Positions 1 to 7,945 of a DNA stretch of 64,000 bases are shown one piece after another. The stretch comes from Neptunicella plasticusilytica (GTDB lineage: Bacteria > Pseudomonadota > Gammaproteobacteria > Enterobacterales > Alteromonadaceae). The notes below the pieces were generated by a model. It ran no database searches and was not told the DNA's origin. It worked only from the letters and a program-made list of their open reading frames with translations. The stretch spans positions 1,550,001 to 1,614,000 of the forward strand of contig NZ_CP150481.1 in the NCBI RefSeq assembly GCF_047922965.1, written 5' to 3'. The position numbers and the translations under genes are program-made. Positions within the stretch are counted from its first letter, which is position 1, and each line of letters starts with the position of its first letter.

Positions 1-255
1 CCACCAATGGTGGCATCTGTTGATGCAGAGGGTAATTACTATCTGAATATTGGTGACACTCAGGATAAAGCCATGTCGGCGGTGGATTTAGCCACTATTG
101 TCGCAGCGCAACTGCAAAAAGATCCGGATATTCCCGTGGTGGTTAACGGCGACGGCGCTGTGTCCTATAGTCAGGTAGTGCAATTGATGGTGTTATTGCA
201 GCGCGCTGGTGTGCCTTCCGTGGGATTAATGACGGATTCATCGGAACAAAAATGA
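1..255 (+). CDS. tolR: TolR, 3' part (5' end outside window)
   Basis: Inner-membrane Tol-Pal subunit that, with TolQ, uses the proton motive force to energise TolA. The reading frame is open from base 1, so the gene is cut by the window edge and the transmembrane helix with its proton-carrying Asp is not visible. What remains is the periplasmic C-terminal domain of the ExbD/TolR family, with KDPDIPVVVNGD followed by the typical ending LLQRAGVPSVGLMT. The stop codon overlaps the start of tolA by 4 bases (ATGA), indicating translational coupling. Identity is firm because tolA, tolB, pal and cpoB follow in the standard order. Confidence 0.95.
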   Translation, partial: PPMVASVDAEGNYYLNIGDTQDKAMSAVDLATIVAAQLQKDPDIPVVVNGDGAVSYSQVVQLMVLLQRAGVPSVGLMTDSSEQK

Positions 256-1079
256 GTCAAAAAACATTCAGTGGCGCGGTAGTTAAGTCCGGTATCCTGC
301 ATATAGTTGTGGTTGTACTGTTAATGCTTAGCTTTGATTTCAGCTCAACGCCGGAAATGCCGATGACCGTTAGCCAGCCGGTTATTAACGCAACGGTAGT
401 CGACAAGGCGGTCATCGAACAAAAATTCAAGAAAATAGAGGATAATAAAAAAGCCGAAGCACAGCGCAAGCGCAGTGAAGAGCTGGCTAAACAGCAGCGC
501 GAAAAGGAACGAAAACAAAAAATTGAAGATGATCGCCGTGCGCAGGAAAAAGCCAAACAAGCCAGAATTAAGAAAGAGCAAGATAAGAAAAAGGCTGCTG
601 AGCTGGAAAAAGAACGTCAGCGCAAAGAGCAGGAAGAGCGCAAGAAGCGGGAAGAAATTGCTAGACAAAAACAAGAACAGGAACGCAAGGAAGCTGAGCG
701 TAAAAAACAGTTGGCCAAAGAACAGGCAGAGCAGCAGCGTATGATGGAGGAGCAGTTGCAAGCCGAAATGGCTAGCCGCCAACGGGCTCGGAGTAGTCAG
801 GTTTTGTCTGAAGTACAAAAATATAAAGCACTGATTTATAATACTATTCAACGTAACCTCATTGTAGACGACTCGATGAACGGTAAAAAGTGCCGGTTAA
901 ATATTCGGTTGGCTTCCAACGGATTTGTGACTAATGTCAGTGTGTTGGGAGGAGATGGTATTGTATGCGATGCCGCTCGACGAGCAGTATTGAAATCAGA
1001 AACCTTACCGGTATCATCTGATCCGGATATTTATCAACAATTACGTGATATTAATTTAACTGTAGAACCGGAGCTATAA
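252..1079 (+). CDS. tolA: TolA, cell envelope integrity protein
   Basis: 275 residues, shorter than the roughly 420 of E. coli TolA. It links the inner-membrane TolQR motor to TolB and Pal during outer-membrane constriction. A single transmembrane helix lies near residues 9-28. It is followed by a long Lys/Glu/Gln/Arg/Ala-rich helical segment (about 55-180) and a C-terminal domain III (about 185-275) containing two cysteines (GKKCRLNI and GIVCDAARRA) that fit the conserved disulfide of TolA. It overlaps tolR by 4 bases and tolB by 1 base. The repetitive helical middle produces long open frames on other strands and frames, which are shadows. Confidence 0.96.
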   Translation: MSQKTFSGAVVKSGILHIVVVVLLMLSFDFSSTPEMPMTVSQPVINATVVDKAVIEQKFKKIEDNKKAEAQRKRSEELAKQQREKERKQKIEDDRRAQEKAKQARIKKEQDKKKAAELEKERQRKEQEERKKREEIARQKQEQERKEAERKKQLAKEQAEQQRMMEEQLQAEMASRQRARSSQVLSEVQKYKALIYNTIQRNLIVDDSMNGKKCRLNIRLASNGFVTNVSVLGGDGIVCDAARRAVLKSETLPVSSDPDIYQQLRDINLTVEPEL

Positions 1080-2437
1080 TGTTCAAAGCACTTGTAAAGA
1101 TATGTCTTCTTGCTTGTACCTGTTTCACTCTGACCAGTCATGCTGCATTGGAAATTGTGATAACGGAAGGTGTCGATACCGCCAGACCTATAGCAATAGT
1201 TCCTTTTAAATTCAGCGGACAAGGCCAATTACCCGGCACTATCGCCGATGTCGTCGCTGCCGACCTGCGTCGCAGCGGGAAGTTTAATCCCATCAATACT
1301 GCCAACATGCCACAGTTTCCCGGTGAAGATGCGGATGTGGATTATGCAGCTTGGGCTTCCACTGGTGTCGAGGCCGTGTTGGTGGGTAAAATTGAGGTGG
1401 AGTCTATTGACCGCTATGTGGTTTCGTTTGAACTTATCGATGTACTGCGTGGCCAGATTACCGGTGGACAGTCGCAAATGCTAAGCAATGGACGGCTGAT
1501 TAAATCCAATGATCATATTCTTGATAGCCGTAAAACGGTCATCAACGGTAACCAGTTCCGCCAATATGCCCACCGTATTAGCGATGTTGTATATGAGAAA
1601 CTGACCGGCGTTCGTGGTGCATTTTTAACCCGTATAGCCTACGTTATTGTGCGTGACAGAGCGACTAACGAGTATCCCTATCAGCTAGTGGTTGCTGACT
1701 ATGACGGTGCTAACGAATCTGTGTTATTACGCTCGCGGGAACCGCTGATGTCACCTTCATGGTCTCCGGATGGTAATAAATTGGCTTATGTCAGTTTTGA
1801 AAACAAGAAATCCGAAATTTATGTACAAGATATATATACCATGAGCCGAACCAAGTTAACCTCGTTTCCTGGCATAAACGGAGCGCCGGTGTTTTCTCCC
1901 GACGGTAAAAAACTGGCGATGGTGCTATCTAAAGACGGTAATTCTGAGCTATATATAATGGATTTGGCGAGTAAGCAAATGCGCCGATTGACTAAAAACC
2001 GTAACATTGATACCGAACCGAGTTGGGCACCAGATGGAGAAAGCATCATTTTTAGTTCGGAACGGGGTGGTAAACCACAGATTTATCGAGTAAATTTAGC
2101 ATCAGGACAAGTCAGGCGTCTGACTTTTGACGGCGAAATGAATCTAGGTGGGGTGTTTACACCTGATGGCCGTCAAGTGGTGATGGTAAATAGAACTCGT
2201 GGCAATTACCATATCGCCAGATTAGATGTCCAGTCTGGAGCAATACAGGTTTTAACAAAAACTGAACTGGACGAATCGCCAAGTATTGCGCCAAACGGTA
2301 GTATGATCATGTACAGTACGTTGCATGGAGGGAGACAGGTGTTGTCATTAGTTTCGCTGGATGGACGATTTAAAGCCCGTTTACCAGCTGCAAATGGCGA
2401 AGTTAAATCACCTAGCTGGTCGCCTTTTTTGCGATAA
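1079..2437 (+). CDS. tolB: TolB, Tol-Pal periplasmic beta-propeller
   Basis: 452 residues. A signal peptide (about 1-22, ending TSHA-AL) directs it to the periplasm. An N-terminal alpha/beta domain (about 25-160) is followed by a six-bladed propeller built from TolB-type repeats, seen as SPSWSPDGNKLAY, APVFSPDGKKLAMV and EPSWAPDGESIIF. It binds Pal and TolA. The ATG shares its A with the tolA stop codon, so translation is probably coupled. It ends 78 bases before pal. The slightly longer N-terminus than in E. coli (430 residues) is within family variation. Confidence 0.97.
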   Translation: MFKALVKICLLACTCFTLTSHAALEIVITEGVDTARPIAIVPFKFSGQGQLPGTIADVVAADLRRSGKFNPINTANMPQFPGEDADVDYAAWASTGVEAVLVGKIEVESIDRYVVSFELIDVLRGQITGGQSQMLSNGRLIKSNDHILDSRKTVINGNQFRQYAHRISDVVYEKLTGVRGAFLTRIAYVIVRDRATNEYPYQLVVADYDGANESVLLRSREPLMSPSWSPDGNKLAYVSFENKKSEIYVQDIYTMSRTKLTSFPGINGAPVFSPDGKKLAMVLSKDGNSELYIMDLASKQMRRLTKNRNIDTEPSWAPDGESIIFSSERGGKPQIYRVNLASGQVRRLTFDGEMNLGGVFTPDGRQVVMVNRTRGNYHIARLDVQSGAIQVLTKTELDESPSIAPNGSMIMYSTLHGGRQVLSLVSLDGRFKARLPAANGEVKSPSWSPFLR

Positions 2438-2515
2438 ATATTGTCACTATTCAGTACTATCAGGCTGGATAGTAGTAATTATTAAACAATTTGAATAACG
2501 ATAAGGATCTACAGG

Positions 2516-3064
2516 ATGCAACTTAACAAAGTGTTAAAAGGCTTATTTATTGCGTTACCAGTAATGACGATGATGGCATGTTCATCCAGTTCTGGTGTGA
2601 AGGAGCAAGCAGAATCAAATGACTCTGCAATGGAGTCATCAACCGAGAACCAGAATTCTGGTGTGCAAATGGGTTCTATGGAGCCTGTCATGAGCGCTGA
2701 AGAACAAATGCGCGAAGACATTGCTGCCTTGGAAAATGAACAGGTTGTTTATTTCGACTTTGACCGTGCAACTGTACGTTCTGATTATTACCCTATTCTG
2801 GACAAACACGCCGACTTTTTGGTTAAGCATCATGGTGTCAATATTGTCATTGAAGGACATTGTGATGAGCGTGGTACACCTGAGTACAATATTTCATTAG
2901 GTGAGAGTCGCGCTAAATCTGTAGCGACTTACTTGCAAAATGCCGGTGTCAGCCCAAGCCAGATTTCTGTTGTTTCTTACGGCGAAGAAAAACCGGTTAA
3001 TACAGGACATTCAGAATCTGCTTTTGCTGAAAACCGTCGTGGAGTTCTGGTTTATCAAAACTAA
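2516..3064 (+). CDS. pal: Pal, peptidoglycan-associated lipoprotein
   Basis: 182 residues. A lipoprotein signal ends in the lipobox MMAC (Cys22), so the mature protein is anchored in the outer membrane. A Ser/Glu/Asn-rich linker (about 23-75) precedes an OmpA-like peptidoglycan-binding domain (about 78-180). That domain carries YFDFDRATVRSDY, GHCDERGTPEYN and the NRRG motif near the end. It binds diaminopimelate in peptidoglycan and contacts TolB. A good Shine-Dalgarno (AGGATC, then ACAGG) lies just upstream of the ATG. cpoB starts 9 bases downstream, so the two are co-transcribed. Confidence 0.97.
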   Translation: MQLNKVLKGLFIALPVMTMMACSSSSGVKEQAESNDSAMESSTENQNSGVQMGSMEPVMSAEEQMREDIAALENEQVVYFDFDRATVRSDYYPILDKHADFLVKHHGVNIVIEGHCDERGTPEYNISLGESRAKSVATYLQNAGVSPSQISVVSYGEEKPVNTGHSESAFAENRRGVLVYQN

Positions 3065-3073
3065 GAGATTGGG

Positions 3074-3826
3074 ATGATTAAACACAATATTGTTTTATTG
3101 TCCTTGTTGGTAACAGGAGCCGCAGTTTATGCGGCTCCTGCGCCTGTAACGGACGTTAACAGCGGTAGCCTTGAACAGCGCCTTGCCACACTAGAAAGAA
3201 TGGTAGGGACGCGTACTGACATGCAGCAACGTTTGCAGCAACAGTTGGATACGGTTCAAGATGAAGTGAATGAGTTACGAGGTACAGTCGAGTTACATAC
3301 GCACAAGCTGGAACAGATTCTGGAGCGCCAACGAGAGCTTTATCAGGAAATAGATAAACGCATCCAGTCGGTTATGCAGAAACCGGATTCCACTCCGATG
3401 TTACCTGCTAATCCTCAAACCAATACACCATCTGGCAACCAATCTGCTGTAGGCGAGAGTCAGGCGTATGACAACGCCGTTAACCTTATCCTGAAAGATA
3501 AACGTTATGATCAGGCTATTGCAGAGTTTGAGAAGTTTTTGACTCAATTTCCTAACTCAACCTATGCGGCTAATGCCTATTATTGGTTGGGACAGCTGTT
3601 GTTTAATAAGCAAGACTGGTCAGGTGCGGAAGCGCGTTTTAATTATTTAGTCGGTCACTATCCTGACTCAACCAAGCGTGCAGATTCTTTGTTAAAACTG
3701 GGTATGATCGCTCAAAAGCAAAATAATCTACCCCGGGCACAACAACTTTTTTCCCAGGTTGTTGACCAATATACAGGCTCTACTGCCGCAAAATTAGCTG
3801 ATAGCCGATTAAAAAGTCTGAAATAA
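3074..3826 (+). CDS. cpoB: CpoB/YbgF, cell division coordinator
   Basis: 250 residues with an N-terminal signal peptide (about 1-20, cleavage near AVYA-AP). A coiled-coil trimerisation segment rich in Leu, Gln and Glu lies at about 30-100, a Pro/Asn/Gln linker at about 105-130, and three TPR-like repeats at about 132-250 (for example NAYYWLGQLLFNKQDWSGAE). In the characterised family CpoB sits in the periplasm and tunes PBP1B activity with Tol constriction. It is the last gene of the tol-pal operon here; tRNA genes follow. Confidence 0.93.
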   Translation: MIKHNIVLLSLLVTGAAVYAAPAPVTDVNSGSLEQRLATLERMVGTRTDMQQRLQQQLDTVQDEVNELRGTVELHTHKLEQILERQRELYQEIDKRIQSVMQKPDSTPMLPANPQTNTPSGNQSAVGESQAYDNAVNLILKDKRYDQAIAEFEKFLTQFPNSTYAANAYYWLGQLLFNKQDWSGAEARFNYLVGHYPDSTKRADSLLKLGMIAQKQNNLPRAQQLFSQVVDQYTGSTAAKLADSRLKSLK

Positions 3827-3942
3827 GTCGAACTTTTGTTGGTATTTTCAGCAAACACACGCTTATCTGCTTTTTTTAACTGTTTTAGGTTGCGCCGGGG
3901 GCATAAATAAGTATTATATGCCGCCGTTGAGACAGACAGAGC

Positions 3943-4003
3943 GGGTCGTTGGCTCAAGGAGTAGGTGACATAAAGTCAACTGCGCCGGCAACGAGTTGTA
4001 AAG
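3943..4003 (+). repeat. tRNA-Lys decoy element 1
   Basis: Begins like tRNA-Lys (gggtcgttggctca, one mismatch in 14 bases) and then diverges to gtaggtgacataaagtcaac. Bases 3972-3983 (aaagtcaactgc) are an exact 12-base reverse complement of the D-stem/anticodon-arm part of the real tRNA-Lys at 4045-4056. The element therefore looks like the 5' half of the tRNA followed by a degenerate inverted copy of it. It cannot form a normal tRNA: there is no T-arm and no 3' acceptor strand. It ends 18 bases before tRNA-Lys copy 1. Confidence 0.6.
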
Positions 4004-4021
4004 TTTAAAGGGTTTAAAAGC

Positions 4022-4097
4022 GGGTCGTTAGCTCAGTTGGTAGAGCAGTTGACTTTTAATCAATTGGTCGCTGGTTCGAATCCAGCACGACCCACCA
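4022..4097 (+). tRNA. tRNA-Lys(TTT), copy 1
   Basis: A 76-base cloverleaf with encoded CCA. The acceptor stem pairs GGGTCGT with ACGACCC, the anticodon stem is GTTGA/TCAAT with loop CTTTTAA (anticodon TTT), and the T-arm is CTGGTTCGAATCCAG. The sequence is identical to the two further copies downstream. Confidence 0.97.
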
Positions 4098-4233
4098 ATG
4101 TTTAAGGTAGTGATAAACAGAAGGTTTACTATCAGCCTGTGATTTTATCAAACCGGATAAGAAAGTTTATGATCTTATCGACACCTTTTGTCCCCGATGT
4201 ATTTTCAGCGTCTGTATTCCAGACACACTAAGT

Positions 4234-4309
4234 GGGTCGTTAGCTCAGTTGGTAGAGCAGTTGACTTTTAATCAATTGGTCGCTGGTTCGAATCCAGCAC
4301 GACCCACCA
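4234..4309 (+). tRNA. tRNA-Lys(TTT), copy 2
   Basis: Identical in all 76 bases to copies 1 and 3, including the encoded CCA. It lies 136 bases after copy 1. Unlike the other two copies, it is not preceded by a decoy element. Confidence 0.97.
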
Positions 4310-4390
4310 CTTTTTACTTTAATTGGTGATTTAGCAGATGTAGATATTGCATCTTGGTAGACCAGTTAGCGTGATCTGTAAGGTAACACT

Positions 4391-4480
4391 ATGGATTACG
4401 TGATATTTGGCGCCATCGCCATTTGTTCCGTTAGCGTCGCGTTACGGTTTAAATTTAAGATTGAAGTAAATCAATCATGA
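4391..4480 (+). CDS. Possible 29-residue membrane peptide between tRNA-Lys genes
   Basis: ATG to TGA encodes 29 residues beginning MDYVIFGAIAICSVSVAL and ending in a basic tail (RFKFKIEVNQS). The hydrophobic stretch at residues 3-18 followed by Arg/Lys residues looks like a single membrane-spanning peptide with a cytoplasmic C-terminus. AAGG lies 6 bases before the ATG. It sits in the spacer between tRNA-Lys copies 2 and 3. No family is recognised. A short frame like this can arise by chance, so it is only a candidate. Confidence 0.35.
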   Translation: MDYVIFGAIAICSVSVALRFKFKIEVNQS

Positions 4481-4485
4481 TTAGT

Positions 4486-4548
4486 GGGTCGTTAGCTCAC
4501 GGAGTAGGTGACATTAAAGGTCAACTGCACCGGCAGTGAGTTGTAAAG
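4486..4548 (+). repeat. tRNA-Lys decoy element 2
   Basis: Second copy of the element at 3943-4003. Its first 14 bases are identical to the tRNA-Lys 5' end (gggtcgttagctca). It then reads ggagtaggtgacattaaagg and contains gtcaactgc, the reverse complement of the tRNA segment gcagttgac. ctcac and gtgag at its two sides can pair, giving a hairpin. It ends 18 bases before tRNA-Lys copy 3, exactly the spacing of element 1 to copy 1. Confidence 0.6.
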
Positions 4549-4566
4549 AATAAAGAATTTAAATGT

Positions 4567-4642
4567 GGGTCGTTAGCTCAGTTGGTAGAGCAGTTGACTT
4601 TTAATCAATTGGTCGCTGGTTCGAATCCAGCACGACCCACCA
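4567..4642 (+). tRNA. tRNA-Lys(TTT), copy 3
   Basis: Identical to copies 1 and 2 over 76 bases, with encoded CCA and anticodon TTT in loop CTTTTAA. It is preceded at 18 bases by decoy element 2. Confidence 0.97.
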
Positions 4643-4788
4643 CTTATCTTTGATCATTTCGCCTACCTATCCCGCTATCGTAAATAACAGATTAATCTAT
4701 CAGCTTAATCTTTGTATATGACAAGTTCATTTCAAAATATCAGGCAATTCGTTATAATTGCCAGTCTTGAAGCTATTTGAGTCGTTGT

Positions 4789-5847
4789 ATGAATCAGGCC
4801 GTTCAAATTGATACGTTAGCGTATCCATTTCCTCCAAAACCGAAGCCGTTAAGTGATATTGAGCAGAAAGAATATAAAGCTCGGATTAAGGCACTGTTGC
4901 TGGAAAAAAATGCCGTCCTTGTGGCGCATTATTATACCGATCCTGAAATCCAGGCTTTGGCCGAAGAAACCAACGGTTGTATCTCTGATTCTTTGGAAAT
5001 GGCCCGTTTTGGCCGCGATCATGATGCGCAAACATTGATTGTCGCGGGTGTCCGCTTTATGGGAGAAACGGCCAAGATACTGAGTCCGGAAAAGAAAGTC
5101 TTGATGCCGACACTAGAGGCTACTTGTTCACTGGATTTGGGCTGTCCTGCAGATAAATTCAGTGAATTTTGTGATGCTCATCCTGATCATACCGTTGTGG
5201 TGTATGCCAATACATCCGCTGCAGTTAAGGCGAGAGCTGATTGGGTGGTGACTTCCAGTATAGCGCTAGAAATTGTTGAACATCTTGATTCTCAAGGGAA
5301 GAAAATTCTGTGGGGACCCGATCGCCATTTAGGAGCCTATATTCAAAAGCAAACCGGCGCCGAAATGATAATGTGGCAGGGCGCCTGTGTTGTTCACGAT
5401 GAATTTAAATCCAAAGCACTCAAGCAACTTAAACAGCAATATCCCGAAGCTGCGATACTGGTTCACCCAGAGTCGCCGGAACATATTGTGGCAATGGCCG
5501 ATGCTGTTGGTTCCACCACCCAGTTGATTAATGCCGCCAAAAACTTGCCGAACGAGACCTTTATTGTTGCAACAGATCGAGGCATTTTTTATAAAATGCA
5601 GCAACTTTGTCCCGACAAGACCTTTATGGAAGCCCCAACAGGCGGAAATGGTGCAACTTGCCGCAGTTGTGCGCACTGCCCCTGGATGGCGATGAATGGC
5701 TTACAGGCGATTGAGAAAGCTCTTACAGATAGTCAGGGGCATGAGATTTTTGTCGATGAAGACTTACGCCAGAAAGCCTTGATACCACTGGACCGCATGC
5801 TGGACTTCTCCACACAACTTAAAATTAAGTTAAAGGGCAATGCCTGA
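4789..5847 (+). CDS. nadA: Quinolinate synthase NadA
   Basis: Condenses iminoaspartate with dihydroxyacetone phosphate to quinolinate, the second step of de novo NAD synthesis, in the cytoplasm. It is a [4Fe-4S] enzyme; the three ligand regions are seen as EATCSLDLGC, WQGACVVHDEF and the C-terminal GATCRSCAHCPWM. Also present are VAHYYTDPEIQ and DRGIFYKM. The ATG at 4789 (MNQAVQ) gives 352 residues, close to the 347 of E. coli. A TTG start 12 bases upstream is possible but less likely, and neither has a strong Shine-Dalgarno. No other NAD gene lies nearby. Confidence 0.96.
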   Translation: MNQAVQIDTLAYPFPPKPKPLSDIEQKEYKARIKALLLEKNAVLVAHYYTDPEIQALAEETNGCISDSLEMARFGRDHDAQTLIVAGVRFMGETAKILSPEKKVLMPTLEATCSLDLGCPADKFSEFCDAHPDHTVVVYANTSAAVKARADWVVTSSIALEIVEHLDSQGKKILWGPDRHLGAYIQKQTGAEMIMWQGACVVHDEFKSKALKQLKQQYPEAAILVHPESPEHIVAMADAVGSTTQLINAAKNLPNETFIVATDRGIFYKMQQLCPDKTFMEAPTGGNGATCRSCAHCPWMAMNGLQAIEKALTDSQGHEIFVDEDLRQKALIPLDRMLDFSTQLKIKLKGNA

Positions 5848-5955
5848 TTGCTGAAATATGCAGCAAACTAGCTAATTGTCGATAATAACGCTTGATTCAA
5901 TGGGTTGAATTCCCTACCATACGCGGCGCTCGCATAATGGTTTGATTGTGCAAAA

Positions 5956-6100
5956 GAATTTGCCGGGTTGGCTGAGTGGCTGACCATTTTGTCCGGAACA
6001 AAATGGAACAGCGGAGCGAAGCGACACTGGCCTGAAAGGCGAAGGACAGGATGTCCGGCGTAGCGCGCACGATAAGGGCGCCAGCACATAATCGATACAA
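5956..6100 (+). repeat. tRNA-Ser decoy element with hairpins
   Basis: Contains gaattt followed by ggctgagtggctga (5970-5983), the same bases found at and just before the start of the real tRNA-Ser downstream. It then departs completely from a tRNA. A perfect 9-bp hairpin follows at 5984-6006 (ccattttgt, loop ccgga, acaaaatgg). Further short stems follow (ggacaggatgtcc near 6042-6055; gcgtagcgc near 6058). No T-arm or acceptor 3' strand is present. It lies about 30-170 bases before tRNA-Ser. Confidence 0.5.
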
Positions 6101-6129
6101 CAAATAGATGTGCTGATATTATAGAATTT

Positions 6130-6219
6130 GGTGAGGTGGCTGAGTGGCTGAAGGCGCACGCCTGGAAAGTGTGTTTAGGTTAACCCCTAACGAGAGTTCG
6201 AATCTCTCCCTCACCGCCA
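6130..6219 (+). tRNA. tRNA-Ser(GGA)
   Basis: A 90-base class II tRNA with encoded CCA. The acceptor stem pairs GGTGAGG with CCTCACC, the anticodon loop CTGGAAA gives anticodon GGA, the long variable arm is TTAGGTTAACCCCTAA, and the T-arm contains GTTCGAATC. It is followed within 10 bases by a terminator hairpin. Confidence 0.96.
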
Positions 6220-6228
6220 TTTTAAGAT

Positions 6229-6266
6229 AACCCGTTGATATTAAAAGAATGTCAACGGGTTTTTTA
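6229..6266 (+). terminator. Rho-independent terminator after tRNA-Ser
   Basis: Stem aacccgttga/tcaacgggtt with an 11-base loop, followed by a run of six T. It directly follows tRNA-Ser. Confidence 0.85.
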
Positions 6267-6335
6267 TTGATTTGCCGGTGACCGAATCATTACTGATAGT
6301 ATTGCTCACCCCTATATATTGCCTATAGTTTAATA

Positions 6336-6556
6336 ATACCAATCCGTACTAATAAATGATCGCCCAGATAGAATTAAAAAGGCTTAATCAAGGTGCATGA
6401 ATGACGGAATAGTAGTGCTCTTTCGAGTTCGAGCAACGCAGAGTAAGCCCTGTTTAAAAACTCGCTATGCAGGAATGGACATTCCTGCATAGCGACGCCT
6501 TGTTCAAGAAGCGTTGGATGCATCCTGAATGGTCACTCATTAGTACGGATTGGTAT
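6336..6556. mobile_element. 221-bp MITE with 18-bp perfect terminal inverted repeats
   Basis: The left end (6336-6353, ataccaatccgtactaat) and right end (6539-6556) are exact reverse complements over 18 bases, with weaker symmetry continuing inward. TAA flanks the TACC...GGTA core on both sides and could be a 3-bp target duplication. Inside is a near-perfect palindrome at 6463-6494 (two 15-base arms around GA). There is no transposase or other coding frame, so this is a non-autonomous element. It fills most of the gap between tRNA-Ser and the FadL gene. Similar TACCAATCCG-ended elements are known from marine gammaproteobacteria (recollection, not searched). Confidence 0.8.
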
Positions 6557-6643
6557 AACAATACTGGTAAGTTTTGTTAGTTCTTTCAGGCTTCGGCCGT
6601 TTAATTAAAATTTTTCATTTAGTAGTAGAAAGAGAACATTATC

Positions 6644-7945
6644 ATGCTTAAAAAGACATTTCTGGCAGTCAGTTTGGCTACTTTATCTTTGGATACCTTC
6701 GCCGCTGCATTTCAACTCGCCGAACACAGTGCGTCTGGTTTGGGGCGTGCTTTTGCCGGTGAAGCTGCAATCGCAGAGAATGCGTCCGTTATCGCGCGTA
6801 ACCCGGCGTTAATGGCACAGTTCACCAGCAAGCAGTTATCACTGTCAGCCACCTATGTTAAACCAGACGTGAGTCTGGAAGGTGTTAGTGCACCGGTATA
6901 TTCCAACACCAGTGCCATGGATGACGACAGCATTGCAGACAGTGCTTTTGTTCCCGCGGCTTATTTTATTTCCCCCATAAATGATAAATTGGTTTTTGGT
7001 TTGGGAGTGTTTTCCAACTTCGGGTTGTCTACCGAATTTGCGTCCGATTATGCGGCAGGCCAGTTAGCGGGCAAAAGTGATATAACGACTATTAATCTAA
7101 ACGCTGCCTTATCTTATAAACTGAATGAGCAATTCACTATAGGTGGCGGCATCAGTTATATTTATGCCGAAGCACAAATCATCCGCCACTTCGGTGATAT
7201 CAGCAATGTCCTTGCGATGAATGGTGTAAACATACCGGCTGAGACTGAATCGGTTAATCTGGAAGGGGATGACAACGCCTTCGGCTGGAATATAGGTGTA
7301 GCTTATGATTTAGCGCCTGGTCATAGACTAGGCTTGCACTATCGAGCGGCTAGCGATATTAATTTCAAGGGACATATCAGTAATGACTTACCCTACATTC
7401 CAGGCTTGCTTGATAGTGGCTTAAATGGCCAAGATTATGCGGGCAGTCTGGAGTTGGAATTGCCTGCAACGCTCGAGTTTTCAGGCAGTCATCAGTTTAG
7501 CGACGAAACTGGGTTACATTACAGTATTTTATGGACTGACTGGAGCAGCTTCGAGTCATTGCAAGCGTATTCTTCTGAGCTTGAAGATCGTTTTGACGAT
7601 GGACAAGTGTTTGCCAAAGAAGAAGGTTTTGAAGATGCAATGCGTTATGCGATTGGTACCGATTACCAGCTGAACCAAAATGTGAAATTACGAGCTGGAA
7701 TCGCCTATGATAAAACAGCGTCGAAACAACATTTATCTATCTCTATTCCAGATACAAATCGATTGTGGTTGACTACCGGAGTTAACTATAAACTGGCAGA
7801 CGATTCTTCGATTGATGTCGCTGTAGCGTATTTAAAAGGCGATAAACAAACCTTTAGCGAAACAGATAATTCGGGCGGGGTTTGGGAATTTGAATCCGAA
7901 GGTAATGCCTGGTTGTTTTCAGCCCAATATAACATGGCATTTTAA
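6644..7945 (+). CDS. FadL/OmpP1-family outer membrane transporter
   Basis: 433 residues. A signal peptide (about 1-21, ending TFAAA) precedes a mature N-terminus FQLAEHSASGLGRAFAGEAA, the hatch signature of the FadL/OmpP1/TodX family. A 14-stranded beta-barrel with alternating hydrophobic residues follows and ends in the terminal Phe (YNMAF) used for outer-membrane insertion. Family members admit long-chain fatty acids or hydrocarbons; the substrate cannot be read here. NPALMAQF is the conserved NPA region. It is monocistronic, with AGAAAGAGAA as ribosome binding site and a strong terminator downstream. Confidence 0.93.
   Translation: MLKKTFLAVSLATLSLDTFAAAFQLAEHSASGLGRAFAGEAAIAENASVIARNPALMAQFTSKQLSLSATYVKPDVSLEGVSAPVYSNTSAMDDDSIADSAFVPAAYFISPINDKLVFGLGVFSNFGLSTEFASDYAAGQLAGKSDITTINLNAALSYKLNEQFTIGGGISYIYAEAQIIRHFGDISNVLAMNGVNIPAETESVNLEGDDNAFGWNIGVAYDLAPGHRLGLHYRAASDINFKGHISNDLPYIPGLLDSGLNGQDYAGSLELELPATLEFSGSHQFSDETGLHYSILWTDWSSFESLQAYSSELEDRFDDGQVFAKEEGFEDAMRYAIGTDYQLNQNVKLRAGIAYDKTASKQHLSISIPDTNRLWLTTGVNYKLADDSSIDVAVAYLKGDKQTFSETDNSGGVWEFESEGNAWLFSAQYNMAF

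Noticed and set aside
345..851. 168-residue open frame on the minus strand
   Set aside because: It is antisense to the Lys/Glu-rich coiled coil of tolA. The Leu/Phe-rich translation is the complement of that repetitive sequence.
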